In this document: piece by piece, positions 22,405 to 34,205 of the stretch
Position numbering within the stretch: position 1 is the first letter of the stretch
Layout of the letters: each line of letters starts with the position of its first letter
Position numbers and translations under genes: made by a program
NCBI GenBank assembly: GCA_000149265.1
Contig: CH003051.1
Coordinates: forward strand, 177,116 to 241,115
DNA: 64,000 nt
DNA from: Ciona savignyi
Lineage: Eukaryota; Chordata; Ascidiacea; Phlebobranchia; Cionidae
Direction of reading: 5' to 3'
The notes under the pieces: model-generated
Databases searched by the model: none
What the model saw: the letters and a program-made list of their open reading frames with translations, nothing else
Told to the model about the DNA's origin: nothing

Positions 22405-25400
22405 ATGATTCTACGAATTCTTTTATTGATATACATTATCACGGGTAAGTTTTTCTTTATTAACTTTAAGCATTATAGTGAGAAAGCTAAAGCTTGGTTC
22501 ACTTAAAGTTTTGTGTTCACGTTTAACATGTTTTCTGTTTATTTTTATATATTTTACATCCTTATGACACGTTTTTATCCCTTTTTACTACATGTTTTAT
22601 TATCTCCCGATTACAAGTACTGTAGTCGGAAAAATAAAAACGCTTATTTCAATTAAAGTTGACAAGTTCTATGTTCCTCTTACAAATGTTTGTGTTCCTT
22701 TCTTCAAGATGGTGGTAAATTCGGTTGATAAAAATATGAATAAGATTGAAATTGAATTGATTTAAAATGGAATGTTATAGTTATTAAACAGATACTATAA
22801 TAATTTAGTTGATATTGAACATGTTTTGTGTTCTATTTATTGTTTTAATAATAATGGTTGCTGGGGAAGAAAATAAATTTGAAATTAAATTGATTTGTAA
22901 TGGGATGAAGTGGTATATTTACTAATTATATACAGTAGAACCCCGCTTACCTGACCACCTTTAGGACCGTGGTCAAACGGTCGCGTGAGTTGGGTGGTCG
23001 TGTTAGTGAATTTTGATTTGCAGCAAGTTGTCGTCATATGCAGCTTAAACGTCTGCATTTTTACTAAATTTACAAATGCCATTATTTTTATCAGATAGTG
23101 CAGAATGAATTTAATACTTAAGTTTATTTTGTAGGATTCAGTTCTGTTTGCCACTTTTTTGTGTGCGTTTATTTATTATTATTGTTTTGATCGTAAAAGA
23201 AATTTAACCTTATCATTTTGGTGACAAAGGCACATTATTGGCTACGTGTGGTCGCTTTAGCGGAGTTAAGTTTAAAGTTCTGGACCAAAATATGGCGGCC
23301 CTGGTCTGGAAACCGGGGTGGTCGCGTTATTGAAACAAAATGTAATGCATTACCATGGTAAATTCGTTGGAACCGCACCAAAGTGGTCCTGGTAATGAGG
23401 TTGTCGTCTTATCGAGGTGGTCGCCAGCGGGGTTCCACTGTATACTATAACAATTCTAATAATGTTTAGCATGTTTCCCATTTACAATAATACTGGTAAA
23501 TGATTTTACAATAATACTGGTAAAAAGATGTAGAAGAACACATATAAGTAAAATTGGATTAAAATCGAATTGGGATTGAACGGTATTGTTACTAAATAGA
23601 AATGCTAAATGGTTTACATTCAGCAGCAAGATCGTCCGCGAAAATTTACTGTGCGACGGACCAATTCCAATGCAACAACGGCCAGTGTATACCACTTCCA
23701 AAGTTCTGTGACTCTGTTGAAGATTGTTTCGACGGAAGTGATGAAATCCGTCATTTATCCGGCTTCAAATGCCGCGCTGGTCCCTCGGGGGATATTTGCG
23801 TGTTACCTCAGCACCATGTTACGGACAATACAACACAGTGCGCCAACGGAAATGACGTGTGCGATATGAGAGGGGAGGACCGCTGTCATAAATGTTTAAC
23901 TGGAAATTTCATTGTCAGTAACAAACAGGCGAGTATTTCTTTCCAAGCCTAAGTTTAAAACTTATATTGGACTCGTACTCCTTACTTCGTATAATTTAAC
24001 ATCGGAATTGGTATATGTGAGTTTATGTTTCGGCCGCACAAACTTACCTCTGTACGGTTATGCAGCCGGATAGTTAACGATACCATTTCTATACAAAAAC
24101 GAGCTTGGTTACGCATATTTAAAAATTTGCTCGGTTTAAAAGAAAACAATTAATACAATCGAAGTTTGTTTTCAGGATTTTTCTTGAATGTTACTTAATT
24201 ATTTTTGCAGGGTTTAAAACAAAATTCATAAATTTGGGTTTGAATCCTAGCCCGGTAAAAAAATAAACCTTGCCTCTTTTAAAGTTGTTTCAGCATTTCG
24301 GGTGTTATACATAATACGATTATAACCTGCGTTGTAAAGAGAATTGACTTCTTTTCATTGACAGCTTTGTGATGGAATTTTCGACTGCCCCGATCTTTCG
24401 GACGAGTGTCTTTGTGACGTAAGTGCAACAATATCTGTGTGCAGCCGACTGGAATTGGGCCAACTGATGACGTGTGACAATAACAAGACTCGTATCTCGA
24501 TATTCCAAGTTTGCGACGGTGTGTTGGATTGTGCGGATTTCTTGGATGAGAGATTTTGCAGGAAAACGAAAACTCAACGCATTTTGCAGTAAGTTAACCC
24601 AACACATTTGACAGTAATTTTATTTCCAGTCATTTTACGCATTTTACAGTAAGTTAACCCAACACATTTGACAGTAATTTAACTTCCAGTCATTTTACGC
24701 ATTTTACAGTAAGTTAACCCAACACATTTGACAGTAATTTAACTTCCAGTCATTTTACGCATTTTACAGTAAGTCGCTAGTTGCTGCGTTGTCCCATTCC
24801 CCAGGTGAAACTATCCCCATATCCACTGTCCATGGTTTAAATATTCCTTTGTTTTTTTGTGACTCTGACAAAAACACGAATATTTTTACCAAAATAAATT
24901 TTAAGCTCACAGTATATACTTGTCACTAAGGGCAAAAAAAAGAAGTTATTCTTATTTCGTTAGTTTTGCGCGTAAGCCCATCGGCCACTTGACCGTCCAA
25001 AACTTGCAAGGGAATCCAAAACGTTATACCGACTAATATACAAAAACGGTCGAAGTGTCGATTACATCATGTGCTCAAAACTTGGCTCGGTAAAAAATAG
25101 TACTCACACATAATGGAACAGAGAACCACTGTTTGTAATAAAGACCGGGGGAGGGGTTTCGATGAAGCCGCTGGGTTCGGAGCCACTACCTTCCGACTGA
25201 CAGATCGATGCTATGAACAAAGATTAGCGACAGAGCAATTCTCTGACAGTCCAGTCAAACGCCTATGTACGAAACTAATTATAGTTTATCGATAAATGGT
25301 CATGTCGCCGAATGGTTAATGCGACTGATTCATATACAGCATGTGTGGCTGGCTGAATTGTTAGCTCGACTGATTCATAAACAGCATGTGTGAACGAATG

Positions 25401-28201
25401 GTTAGCGCAACCGATTCATAAACAACATGTGTCGCCGAATAAATTAACGCGACCGATTTATATACAACATGTGTGGCCAAATTGTTAGAGCGACCGATTC
25501 ATAAATACCGCGTGTGGCTGGTTATTTATATAGAAAACTATATCAAAAATAGTCTTATGAAAGGTCCAATTGTAGGTTCAAAACGTATCCTGACAAATAA
25601 ACGACAAAAACATTACAGTTCAAAAAACATAAGCAAACATCTCCGCAGGTGTATTTCCCCCGTTTCAAACAAAACTATAAATGCGTTCGAATGTGATGGG
25701 AAAATCGAATGTTCCGATTTCTCCGACGAATGTTCGAGAAACTGCACCAACCAACCGGCATTCTGTGGTCGCTTAAGATCATTTGGTCCCTCGAAGGAAT
25801 TGCTCTCTTGTAACTCTAGCAACGTCATCAACGGATCGGCGGGTCTGACACGCGGTAGTTTGACGTTCACCTCTGCGGAAGTTTGCAACGGTAAATGGCT
25901 CAGTTGCGAACCAAGAATTAATGAGGAAGAACAAGGTTGTATCGGGAGGTTTTACTGCGACAAATCAACAAGTATTGATAATTCTCGGGTAAATTGAAAT
26001 TAATTCAGTTTCGTTTTCTCTTATGATTCTTCGTTACGTTTATAATTTAGTTTAATTTTATTACTTGATGTTTTTGTTACTTAGGAAGATAGGTTAGGTA
26101 GCTAGGATATTCATGTTTATCCCCGTGAATGGAAAAACCAGGGGGGTTATCACACGGGCAATCGTCAGATCACCTCGCGCCCATCGTCGGGTTACCGGAG
26201 CTATTGCAGTGTGTTGTTTATGATAGACACGTTCCTTAAATTTAGTAAAACCCATTAATCCGCTGGGTTCAGGCATTGTCCGTAAAGTGCCTTTCCCGGG
26301 GAAACAACTGACTAGCTAGCGACCAGTTTCGCACCTGCAACCCTTCTGCTGAAAGGCGACGCCCTTACCCACTAGACTAATCTGTACATGTTAAAATGCG
26401 ATTAGTACGGACAAAAAAGCAGGTAAAACGGCAAACCTACATTAATTATGCTTACGACGTTTCTTTAGTTTTGGTAACTTCACCCTGTTCAAGCGATTTC
26501 CGGCAAAAACGAAAGGAATCAACAACCACAGTCTGGTTACCGGGGCTATTTTAAGTGTTCGATACAATGGAAACGTTGCTATTAAACAGTTTAATCCATT
26601 AATCAACTGGGCCCATGCGGCGTTTGCTAAAGCCTTACCAAAGGCAGCAACCGACTAGGTCTTATCGACCACGCCCACCGATGGTGCGTGCCTTTCAGCC
26701 GAAAGGTTCGAAAGTGGTCGCTAGCGAGTCGGTTAGATCTTTGGGCAAGGCGTTAAAACAAACATGAATAGCCTATCCTATCCTAAAAATCACAACTGGA
26801 TTCTGTTTACAGGTATGTGACGGATATCATGACTGTTACAACGGCCAGGACGAGACAAATTGTTCAACGTTATTTCAATGTGAGAGTCGCAGTAATTTAT
26901 CGGTTCCGCTCAATTTCTTGTTCGATGGACGAAACGACTGTCCGGACGGGTCGGATGAATGCCCGAAATTCCTGGATTTAAATCCAGATTCTTCCCGGTT
27001 TGAAATGGTCAAAAACCCAGGGGTTAAAATCTGGATTTGGGTCCTTGGATTGTTTGGTATCATAGGTAACGGCTCGGTTTTCGTATATACAGCGCGAAGG
27101 TTGTTAAAGGAGATAGCTACTAAAGGAAACGTCGTCTCAAAGTCCAACAAATTCCTAGTGCTGAACCTGAATCTAGCAGACGGTCTTATGTCAATTTATT
27201 TCCTATTTTTAGCAGTAAAATCGGTCGAGTTCTCAGGGCATTACTGTTTAGTTGATCTGCAGTGGCGAACTGGGTTCCCCTGCACATTTATGGGATCGGT
27301 AGCGCTCCTAGCGGGAGAGGCTTCATTATTTACAATTGTAGCGATGACGTCAAAGAGATTATACGTTGTTTATTATCCAATAGCGTCAAGAGAGCTTCGA
27401 GTTCGATGGTTAGCGCTCGCAATGTTTTTTGTTTGGGCAATCTCAATTACACTTGCTGCTCTGCCATTTGCGTTACCCAGTGTATTTGTTGAAGGTTACT
27501 GGATGCGAACAAAACTGCAGTCAGAACCAATCGTTAGAACTCGACATTTTAATACTTTTATTCGGAATGTGATTTTAATATCAGAACCTCAAAACTCATC
27601 GCACCTTCTTCAGCCCGGGTTAAATAAAGTCGCTTATTTATCGAAACATCACCCAAGGTTTCCTATCTTAGGAGAATTCGGCTTCTACAGCGAGAATACA
27701 TTGTGTGTTCCCCATTTCTTTATTCCAACAAATGACAATGGTTGGTTTTACCCGACTGTGATCGTGGCGGTAAATTTCCTGGCCTTCGTGTTTGTCTCCA
27801 TCGCTTATTACCAGATATACAGAAAAGCGACTGGAACTAGAGTGCGAAGCACGGCTAGCGCGAACAAAAAGTCAATGCAACGTAGAGTTACTAAACTCGT
27901 TGTTACTAACTTCGCCACCTGGTTACCAATATTCGTGGCATCTTTCACCCAACTCTTTATTTCGAAAGAATTCGCACACTCCATATTCATTGCAACTGCT
28001 GTTGTTTTATTCCCAATCAACAGTCTTTCAAATCCGCTTCTGTTTTCCGATCTTTTCGAGAAGATCTGGAGAATTTTAAAGAGAAGTTTTAATGACATTT
28101 TCACGAACTATGTCGACAAAACGGATAAAAGCCAACCAACTAGCACCACTCAAGCTACAAGACGAAACGAGCGGGACGAAATAAGCACATCTGACCATTA
28201 A
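22405..28201 (+). CDS. LDLa-repeat rhodopsin-type GPCR (765 aa, five exons)
   Basis: Exons 22405-22444, 23624-23928, 24365-24588, 25649-25988 and 26813-28201 join with matching phases. Exon 1 encodes a signal peptide ([13 protein letters not shown]). Exons 2-5 encode about seven divergent LDLa modules, recognisable by repeated CDG..DC..(G/L)SDE(C) motifs, ending CPDGSDEC near residue 353. Introns fall just before CDG or between modules. The 7TM domain starts near residue 374 (GIIGN in TM1, NLADG in TM2, SKRL for DRY, TWLPI in TM6, [11 protein letters not shown] in TM7). The TM2, TM3 and TM7 signatures resemble relaxin/glycoprotein-hormone receptors, but no leucine-rich repeats lie between the LDLa part and TM1. 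Intron 2 has a GC donor (CAG/GCGAGT). A 59-codon stretch in the second extracellular loop may be a retained intron (27495-27671). The ligand is unknown; a peptide hormone is a reasonable guess. Confidence 0.9.
22933..23440. mobile_element. Tc1/mariner-pogo-like MITE in GPCR intron 1
   Basis: A 508-bp element with termini CAGTAGAACCCCGCTTACCT and its imperfect inverse GGTCGCCAGCGGGGTTCCACTG, flanked by TA on both sides. Internal GGTCGCGTTA..GGTCGTGTTAG blocks repeat the subterminal theme. No transposase frame. Confidence 0.8.
24015..24120 (+). mobile_element. Possible SINE family B fragment
   Basis: GCAGCCGGATAGTTAACGATACC..ATACAAAAACG resembles the A-box half. The rest is degraded. Confidence 0.35.
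24578..24774 (+). repeat. 60-bp tandem repeat copying the GPCR exon 3 donor
   Basis: Exon 3 ends CGCATTTTGCA before GTAAGT. That junction is repeated downstream three more times as CGCATTTTACA/GTAAGT at exactly 60-base spacing, giving about 3.3 units. Each unit also contains a CTTCCAG acceptor-like site 19 bases before the copied donor, so each could define a micro-exon. The last unit diverges after GTAAGT. Confidence 0.95.
24965..25095 (+). mobile_element. Degraded SINE family B sequence
   Basis: It contains AATATACAAAAACGGTC and ..CTCAAAACTTGGCTCGGTAAAA, the second half and B-box end of family B. The head is disrupted. Confidence 0.45.
25300..25520 (+). repeat. Tandem array of SINE B tRNA-like heads
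   Basis: Five units plus a partial sixth, spaced 39-45 bases. Each reads CATGTGTGGCCGAATGGTTA then GCGCGACCGATTCATA with variation. This is the A-box half of family B without its B-box half. It lies in intron 3 of the GPCR gene. Confidence 0.8.
26085..26385 (-). mobile_element. SINE family A copy in GPCR intron 4
   Basis: Full-length minus-strand copy with degraded pentamer tail (TAGGATATTC) at the left and head TTGCAGGTGCGAAACTGGTC in reverse complement at the right. Confidence 0.9.
26520..26785. mobile_element. Two SINE family A fragments in opposite orientation
   Basis: A minus-strand body fragment (about 26520-26650) abuts a plus-strand copy (about 26670-26785). The latter jumps from the head and TTGGGCAAGGCG directly to AAACATGAATAGCCTATCC, an internal deletion. 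The second ends about 30 bases before the exon 5 acceptor. Confidence 0.7.
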
Positions 28202-28440
28202 AGCTAATATGTTTATGATATACCATACATATGTTTGAACTAATCATACATAATATCTCAAGTAATACGCAAATTTACCTACGCTTTTATTTGTTCTTTA
28301 ATATTATTGTTGACATTCCCCTAATGTCAGATTCCTTTTTATTTTACCTCTTTTTGGGGTTTAAACATTTTTGTTGTGCTATTTTTTGACGTTACACTAC
28401 TTAATTTACAATATTGCACGTAAAAATGAGATGGAACTAT

Positions 28441-28446
28441 AATAAA
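28441..28446 (+). terminator. Candidate poly(A) signal of the GPCR gene
   Basis: AATAAA 240 bases after the stop codon. It is the first canonical hexamer I see downstream. Confidence 0.5.
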
Positions 28447-28839
28447 TTATGATAAAAAAGGGAATTTTTCTTTTTTTATACTTAACACTTAGCCTACTTT
28501 GGGAATCATGATGGTCTTGAGGTAATCTAATGACTGTATGTGCAAGAACGTCAATTACGTTCATACCGAAATTATGAATAGCGTACCCTGATACCACTAT
28601 TTTAACCAAGTCAGTATAAAAATAGATGATAACTTAGCCATTACAGACCAGCGCCAATAAAAGGTAAGAAGGCAGCAAAATAAACTCCATTCAATGTGAA
28701 AATAAGACAAAAACCCAAAAAACTTAAAAAGTCCAACAAAATACAGTTCCGCTTTATCACAAGCCAGCCAAATATAAATAAAATGATTCGACTAGGGTCC
28801 AAGCTTGTATACTACCCGCAACTACACAATACTGAGCAA

Positions 28840-28955
28840 AAGGTAATCCGATACTCATATTTAACGCCACTTGAGCATTCGCGATCTAATTCGACGATTG
28901 CCTGTGTAATCACGCCCCATGCGTTTTTCAATCACAGGGATAAACATGAATATTA
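28840..28955 (+). mobile_element. SINE family A, 3' fragment
   Basis: GATCTAATTCGACGATTGCC to TCACAGGGATAAACATGAAT. The head is absent. Confidence 0.6.
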
Positions 28956-29416
28956 AACATCCGATTTCAAGATCCGTTCAACTGACTAGTGTTCAAAGCC
29001 AACAACTAGAACATTAGTTCTAACATAGGCTACACAACACGCTTCAATAGCCTGAATAATCCTACTAGGCGCGTATAAATGTCCCGTGCGTTTAGTCATT
29101 TCGTCGTTTTTCGAGCTCCTACATTCTCTCCGACTAAATAGCTTGGGATCTTTAGTTCCCTTTACCCTAAATGATACATGTGTGAAAATGGTCACAAGTT
29201 AGTTTGCTATGTTTTTGGGAAATTCGCATATTTTGGTATTCTATACACGCACAATTTGTCATGTTACAGAACTAAGTTTTAAAATAGATGATACAATTAT
29301 CACTACGACCGTTTTAGAGAAATCAGTAAATATAGAAAACGGCAAATCACTCGCACAAGCAATGCTCATCCATCTTAGCTGAATATTGTTTTCATTTTTC
29401 ATATCGCACCTTTTCT

Positions 29417-30555
29417 TTAATCTTTCTTCTTTCTCGCAGGAGATGTTTGGTTTAAATTCATACCAAAAGCCGGTATTATTTGTTTGTACTTCACCATGCA
29501 CTGTGTCAATGCATATAACTTTGGCATTGCCTCTTCAAGTATTTGTTTCTTCTGCTTTGGTGCCTCTTTTGCGTCTTTCTTCCACCACGAAATAAGAAAT
29601 CCCACCAAGACACCCATTATTGCCGTTGCTATTTTAATCAAAACTTTGCCCCCAACGATTACTGCTTTGGCTAGAAAGGACCCAATAGTTGTTATTGCTT
29701 TCCACATTACAGGGGCAATCGTTGTTATTCCTTTCCATATCATAGATGAAGCGGTTTTCGCGGCTTCCCACACTACATATGATACATTCTCCACAGCGTA
29801 GGATATTGCAGAGACAAGAGACTTAACACCTTCCCACAGGTTAGACACAAACGTAACAACATCTAATAATATTCCGGACACGAACGCTCTGATCGCTTCG
29901 TATAAGACGGAGACGAATCGCTTCGCTATCATCATTACTTCAAACAGAAAAGCATTCACATCCACAGAAAGATCTCCTGCGGTACTAGCGACTACCGCTC
30001 CATTTTCCATTAAAATATCTTCCTTTAACATTTCTGATAATTTTTCTACGTTAGTAAGGTTAACATCGGATAACTCCGTATCTCCTGCCACCAACGCTGT
30101 TCCCTCTTCAAAAACTGGAACACACTCCATTCCTGCTTCTGTGGCGACCTCTAGTGCCGTCGAAGCTTCTGCAGATGCCGCCAGTGATGTCCCCGATAAA
30201 ATAATCCGTTCCAATGCTTCGAATAACGCGGTCCCAGCTTCGGTAGCCACAGCCACCGCCATTTCCATTGCCTCTGCGATTACCATCCCTGTTCCTGCAT
30301 CCATGGCAAGCATCAGAGCTGTCCCACGACTGCTGTACCTTCCAACGTCAAAGCTTCTGCAATAGCTGCTGTTATGTTCACCATCCAAGCTGCTCCTCCT
30401 TCCACCATCGCCGCTCCCGCCGCACTCACACCCCCCTCCACCAACGACCCTCCTACAGCTTCTACACCTCCCTCAATCAAAGCATCTGCCGCCGCCCCAA
30501 CTCCCCCTTCCGCCACAGCCTCTCCAGCAACTAACAAACTGCACCCTAGTCCCAT
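29417..30555 (-). pseudogene. Gly/Ala-repeat family member A, frame-broken
   Basis: It starts at ATG 30555 (MGLGCSLLVAGEA). The first frame runs about 75 codons through 12-residue repeats (LVEGGVSAAGAA type) and stops at 30313. The family-like reading then continues in the frame one base back, around 30320-30340, for about 300 codons to 29417. The break looks like loss of a single base. The remainder matches the family: the invariant SLAASAEASTALEVATEAGM block, VPVFEEGTA, the Trp-spaced segments (IWKGITTIAPVMWKAITTIG) and LVGFLISWWKK. The tail is longer and more basic than in the relatives. It could be a true pseudogene, an allele, or a base-calling error. Confidence 0.75.
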
Positions 30556-30744
30556 TTTAAACACCTATAAAAGCTGGTCAAAATTGTTATTGACAAACTA
30601 AGCTATAGTTACTATAAACAGATCGCACACCATCTCTCAAAAATAGAGTATAACCCCAGCGTGTCACGATAGTACTGCCGTTATGGGTCGTTATATCCAA
30701 CGTCCAACCTTTAGATTGGTGGTTTATTTTTATCCGAACATTGC

Positions 30745-30940
30745 AGGCTCGAAACGTGCCGATGTCTAGTTGGTTGTGTCCTTGGGTGAAACTCTTAGCG
30801 GACATTTCCCGAACCCAGTTCTTCCAAATTGAAAAAAACGACCTAATCAAACACCACACTCAAATTAATAGCTTAGGTAACTCGACGTAGTTTGATAACT
30901 TGCGTTTTTCTCATTCATTGGGATCGACAAGAATATCGTT
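30745..30940 (+). mobile_element. SINE family A copy, diverged
   Basis: AGGCTCGAAACGTGC and GTTGTGTCCTTGGGTGAAAC are recognisable, then a degraded body. It lies at the left edge of the tandem duplication. Confidence 0.55.
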
Positions 30941-31344
30941 TTTTTTATAAAACATTCAATCAACAGAAAGAGATTTTGCTCCACGGACCTAATCAGACAG
31001 TTTATTACCTATACACGAATACCAAACTAATAATTAAATAGATACTTGTTTTTTAGAGTAAATAAAAACTCATCTTAAACCGATTTAAAAAAATTCTCTT
31101 ATCATGTCATAATTTGTTAAAGTGGCGACTATTACGAAATCAATGGCGTTAAACATTCGGCCACACTATAACCGTTCGCTTTAATACTTTGTGTTGTGAA
31201 GATAGGTGTTAAACAAAGCGTATATTGTTGTGTTGGCCGTTACACGAAGGAGATGAATTGGAATGACGAGAAACTAGTGTTTCAAATTGTGTAACTGAAA
31301 CTGGACACTCATACTTTGAGAAAACGCTAATGAGGTTCATCTGG

Positions 31345-31612
31345 TCGCTAGCCTTTATACTGAAAGGTTGCAGGTGCGAGACTGGTCTCTAGCTAGTTGG
31401 TTGTGTCCTTGGGCAAGGCACTTTACGAGCATTGCCTAAACTCAGCGAATTAATGGGTTCTACCAAAATGAAGAAACGTATCTATCATATACAACATACT
31501 GCAATAGCTCCGGTAACTCGACGGTGGGCGGGAGGTGACCTGAAGATTGCCCGTGTGTTAACCTCCTTGGTTTTCCCATTCACGGGGATAAACATGAATA
31601 TCCTATCCTAGT
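31345..31612 (+). mobile_element. SINE family A copy
   Basis: Plus-strand copy ending in ATCCTATCC. The 5' head is merged with GGTCGCTAGCCTTTATACTG. Its counterpart in unit 2 is at 33425-33655. Confidence 0.9.
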
Positions 31613-32009
31613 TCTTTAATTTGTTTCTACCATTTTTATGTTTTATTTTTTACAACTAGATTTATCTAAAATAATCGATGACACACATGGAAAAAAAGTT
31701 CAATTTTTTTTTGTTTCTGACAATATTTTTCTTTGGGGTTTCCTTAAAATATCAGGCCTACAAAGATTCGCAATATGTCATAGTCCTTTCCTGTCAATTT
31801 TTTTCTATTACATGTCATATCCGTATATCAGACTAACAATAGAAATATCTAAATAAATTAATTTAACCGACGTCAATTATTATTTACGGAGAGAATATGT
31901 TGTCCCATAGCTTAACTTTACCAGTATATTAGAGGCGTCGTACGCGTCATAGATAATTCTACCGACTCCGATAAGCATCCTACGCCACATCTACAGCATT
32001 TTCATTGGT

Positions 32010-32160
32010 CTCAATTTCGAACCTACACGACCGCATACCACCGGTAGTTTGTACCTAAATGTGCTCGCCAACATTAAAAAAAATGGACCGATGACGGCAG
32101 TTTTTTTTTTATATATACAGCTGTATGCGTATCGGCGTCGCTTACCAAACGCCAAATACA
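32010..32160 (-). mobile_element. SINE family B-like copy
   Basis: A reverse-complement B-box-like TCAATTTCGAACCTAC and, further on, ATGCGTATCGGCGTCGCTTACCAA. An internal insertion of about 60 bases distinguishes it from other copies. The duplicate lies at 34060-34205. Confidence 0.5.
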
Positions 32161-32343
32161 ATTGACAAACGATACACATATGGCTTTATTTAGGAATATT
32201 AATACTATATAAACAACAAATAAAAAGGCTGACACTAATAACACTAATTTAGTTTTTTAGATGACACTAATTTATACATAGATGACATTAATTTAGTTTT
32301 TTAGATGACACTAATTTCTTTTTTTATGTAGTGTTTTTAGCCA

Positions 32344-32883
32344 TCAATTTGTCGTATGTTCCAATCTCTGAAGACTTAGCATATCTTCAGGTTTACTACG
32401 CCATCTGGAACATAATGCCCAACAAATCCCCACGTGAAGGAATAAAACAGCGAAGGCACCTACGACGATCGGAACAACAAAACCAACATCTGCATTTGTC
32501 TTTGTTTGGTTTTTCGCAGCCTCAATTCCATCGACTTTAGTGGCCGATGTGTTGGTAGCTCCTGTAGTATCCACAGATGCTGTTGTGCTTAATACTATTG
32601 CTGTCGTTTTTGCTGTGATGCATCTACGTTTAGCAATTTTACAAGCAGTTTCCTTTGTAGCCGCACCGAACGAACAATATTGAGTGTCATTTGATGCGGT
32701 GCCATCAGAGTACAAACACTTCCTCGTCCATATTTTCTTCCCACGCACGTCACAAGTACTTCTATTTCTGACGCGGCAACGGTGAGGCCTCCATTCACTC
32801 CATGTAGGTTTCTCTAAATTAGTGCAAGTTTCCGTCTTAGTGGATAAGCCTGAGCAAAATTTTGCATCAACCACCTGCTTGTC
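32344..32883 (-). pseudogene. 5'-truncated copy of the TSR membrane protein gene
   Basis: It encodes the part from KQVVDAKFC to the C-terminus: one TSR-like module, Thr-rich stalk, membrane helix and cytoplasmic tail. It is nearly identical to residues 173-346 of the full gene. The signal peptide and first half are missing because the duplication breakpoint falls here. The open frame continues upstream to 32997 through unrelated, partly SINE-derived sequence, so a chimeric protein could be read but would lack a signal peptide. Confidence 0.85.
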
Positions 32884-33424
32884 TTTTTTGGAAATGCTTT
32901 TAGCGGACGTCTTCTGAATCCACGAACGATGGAACACACAAAGTAATAGCTTCGGTAACCCGACGAAAGTCTGATAACTTTCATTGTGTTTTCTCATTCA
33001 AAGTAATGAAGAGTATCGTATACAACATACAATCAATAGGAACATACATGGCTCCACGGACCTGTTACCTACACGAATATTAAACTATTAAAGAAATAGA
33101 TACTTTTTTTAAAAGTAAATAATCTTAAACTACATTTGACAGTTTCGGTCCGATTTAAAAACTTCTCTTATCATGTCATAATTTGTTAAAGTAGGGTACT
33201 ATTACGAAATCGATTGCGTTAAACATTCGGCAACACTATAACCGTTCGCTTTAAAACTTTGTCTTGTGAAGATAGTAGGTGTTAAACAAAACGTCTATTG
33301 TTGCGTTGGCCGTTACACGAAGGTGATGAATTGGAATGAACTAGTGAACAGAAACTAGTGTTTCAAATTGTGTAACTGAAACTGGACACTCATGCTTCGA
33401 GAAAACGCTAATGGGGTTCATCTG

Positions 33425-33655
33425 GTCGCTAGCTAGTCAGTTGTGTCCTTGGGCAAGGCACTTTAGGAACATTGCCTGAACCCAGCAGATTAATGGGTTC
33501 TACCAAATTGAAGGAACATGTCTATCATATACAACACACTGCCATATAGCTCCGGTAACCCGACGATGGGCGCGAGGTGATCTGACGATTGCCCGTGTGT
33601 TAACCCCCTTGGTTTTCCCATTCACGGGGATAAACATGAATATCCTATCCTAGTT
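33425..33655 (+). mobile_element. SINE family A copy
   Basis: Unit 2 equivalent of 31345-31612. It lacks the tRNA-like head and starts at GGTCGCTAGCTAGTCAG. Confidence 0.9.
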
Positions 33656-34059
33656 CTTTAATTGTTTCTTCCATTTTTTATGTTTTTATTTTTTACAACA
33701 AGATTTATCTAAAATAATCGATGACACACATGGAAAAAAGTTCATTTTTTTTTGTTTCTGACAATATTTCTCTTTGGGGTTTCCTTAAAATATCAGGACT
33801 ACAAAGTTTCGCAATATGTCATAGTCCTTTCCTGTCAATTTTTTTTTATTACATGTCATATCCGTATATCAGACTAACAATAAAAATATCTAAATAAATT
33901 AATTTAACCGACGTCAATTATTATTTACGGAGAGAATATGTTGTCCCATATAGCCTAACTTTACCAGTATATTAGAGGCGTCGTACGCGTCACAGATAAT
34001 TCTACCGACTCCGATAAGCATCCTACGCCACATCTAACCCTGTCAGTATTTTCATTGGT

Positions 34060-34205
34060 CTCAATTTTGAACCTACACGACCGCATACCACCGGCAGTTT
34101 GTACCTAAATGTGCTCGCCAACATTAAAAAAATGGACCGATGACGGCAGTTTTTTTTATATATACAGCTGTATGCGTATCGGCGTCGCTTACCAAACGCC
34201 CAATA
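34060..34205 (-). mobile_element. SINE family B-like copy
   Basis: Unit 2 duplicate of 32010-32160. Confidence 0.5.

Larger units (their letters stand above)
30785..32883. repeat. Tandem duplication unit 1
   Basis: Matches unit 2 (32884-35066) base by base over long stretches, for example ATCATGTCATAATTTGTTAA at 31101 and 33173. The right breakpoint cuts the TSR gene after the codons for DKQVVDAKFC. Confidence 0.85.

Noticed and set aside
30141..30601. Ala/Pro/Ser-rich open frames on the strand opposite the Gly/Ala repeat genes (also at 39448-39912, 44724-45068 and 48623-49030)
   Set aside because: These are antisense shadows of GC-rich repetitive codons. The sense frames carry the conserved family features.
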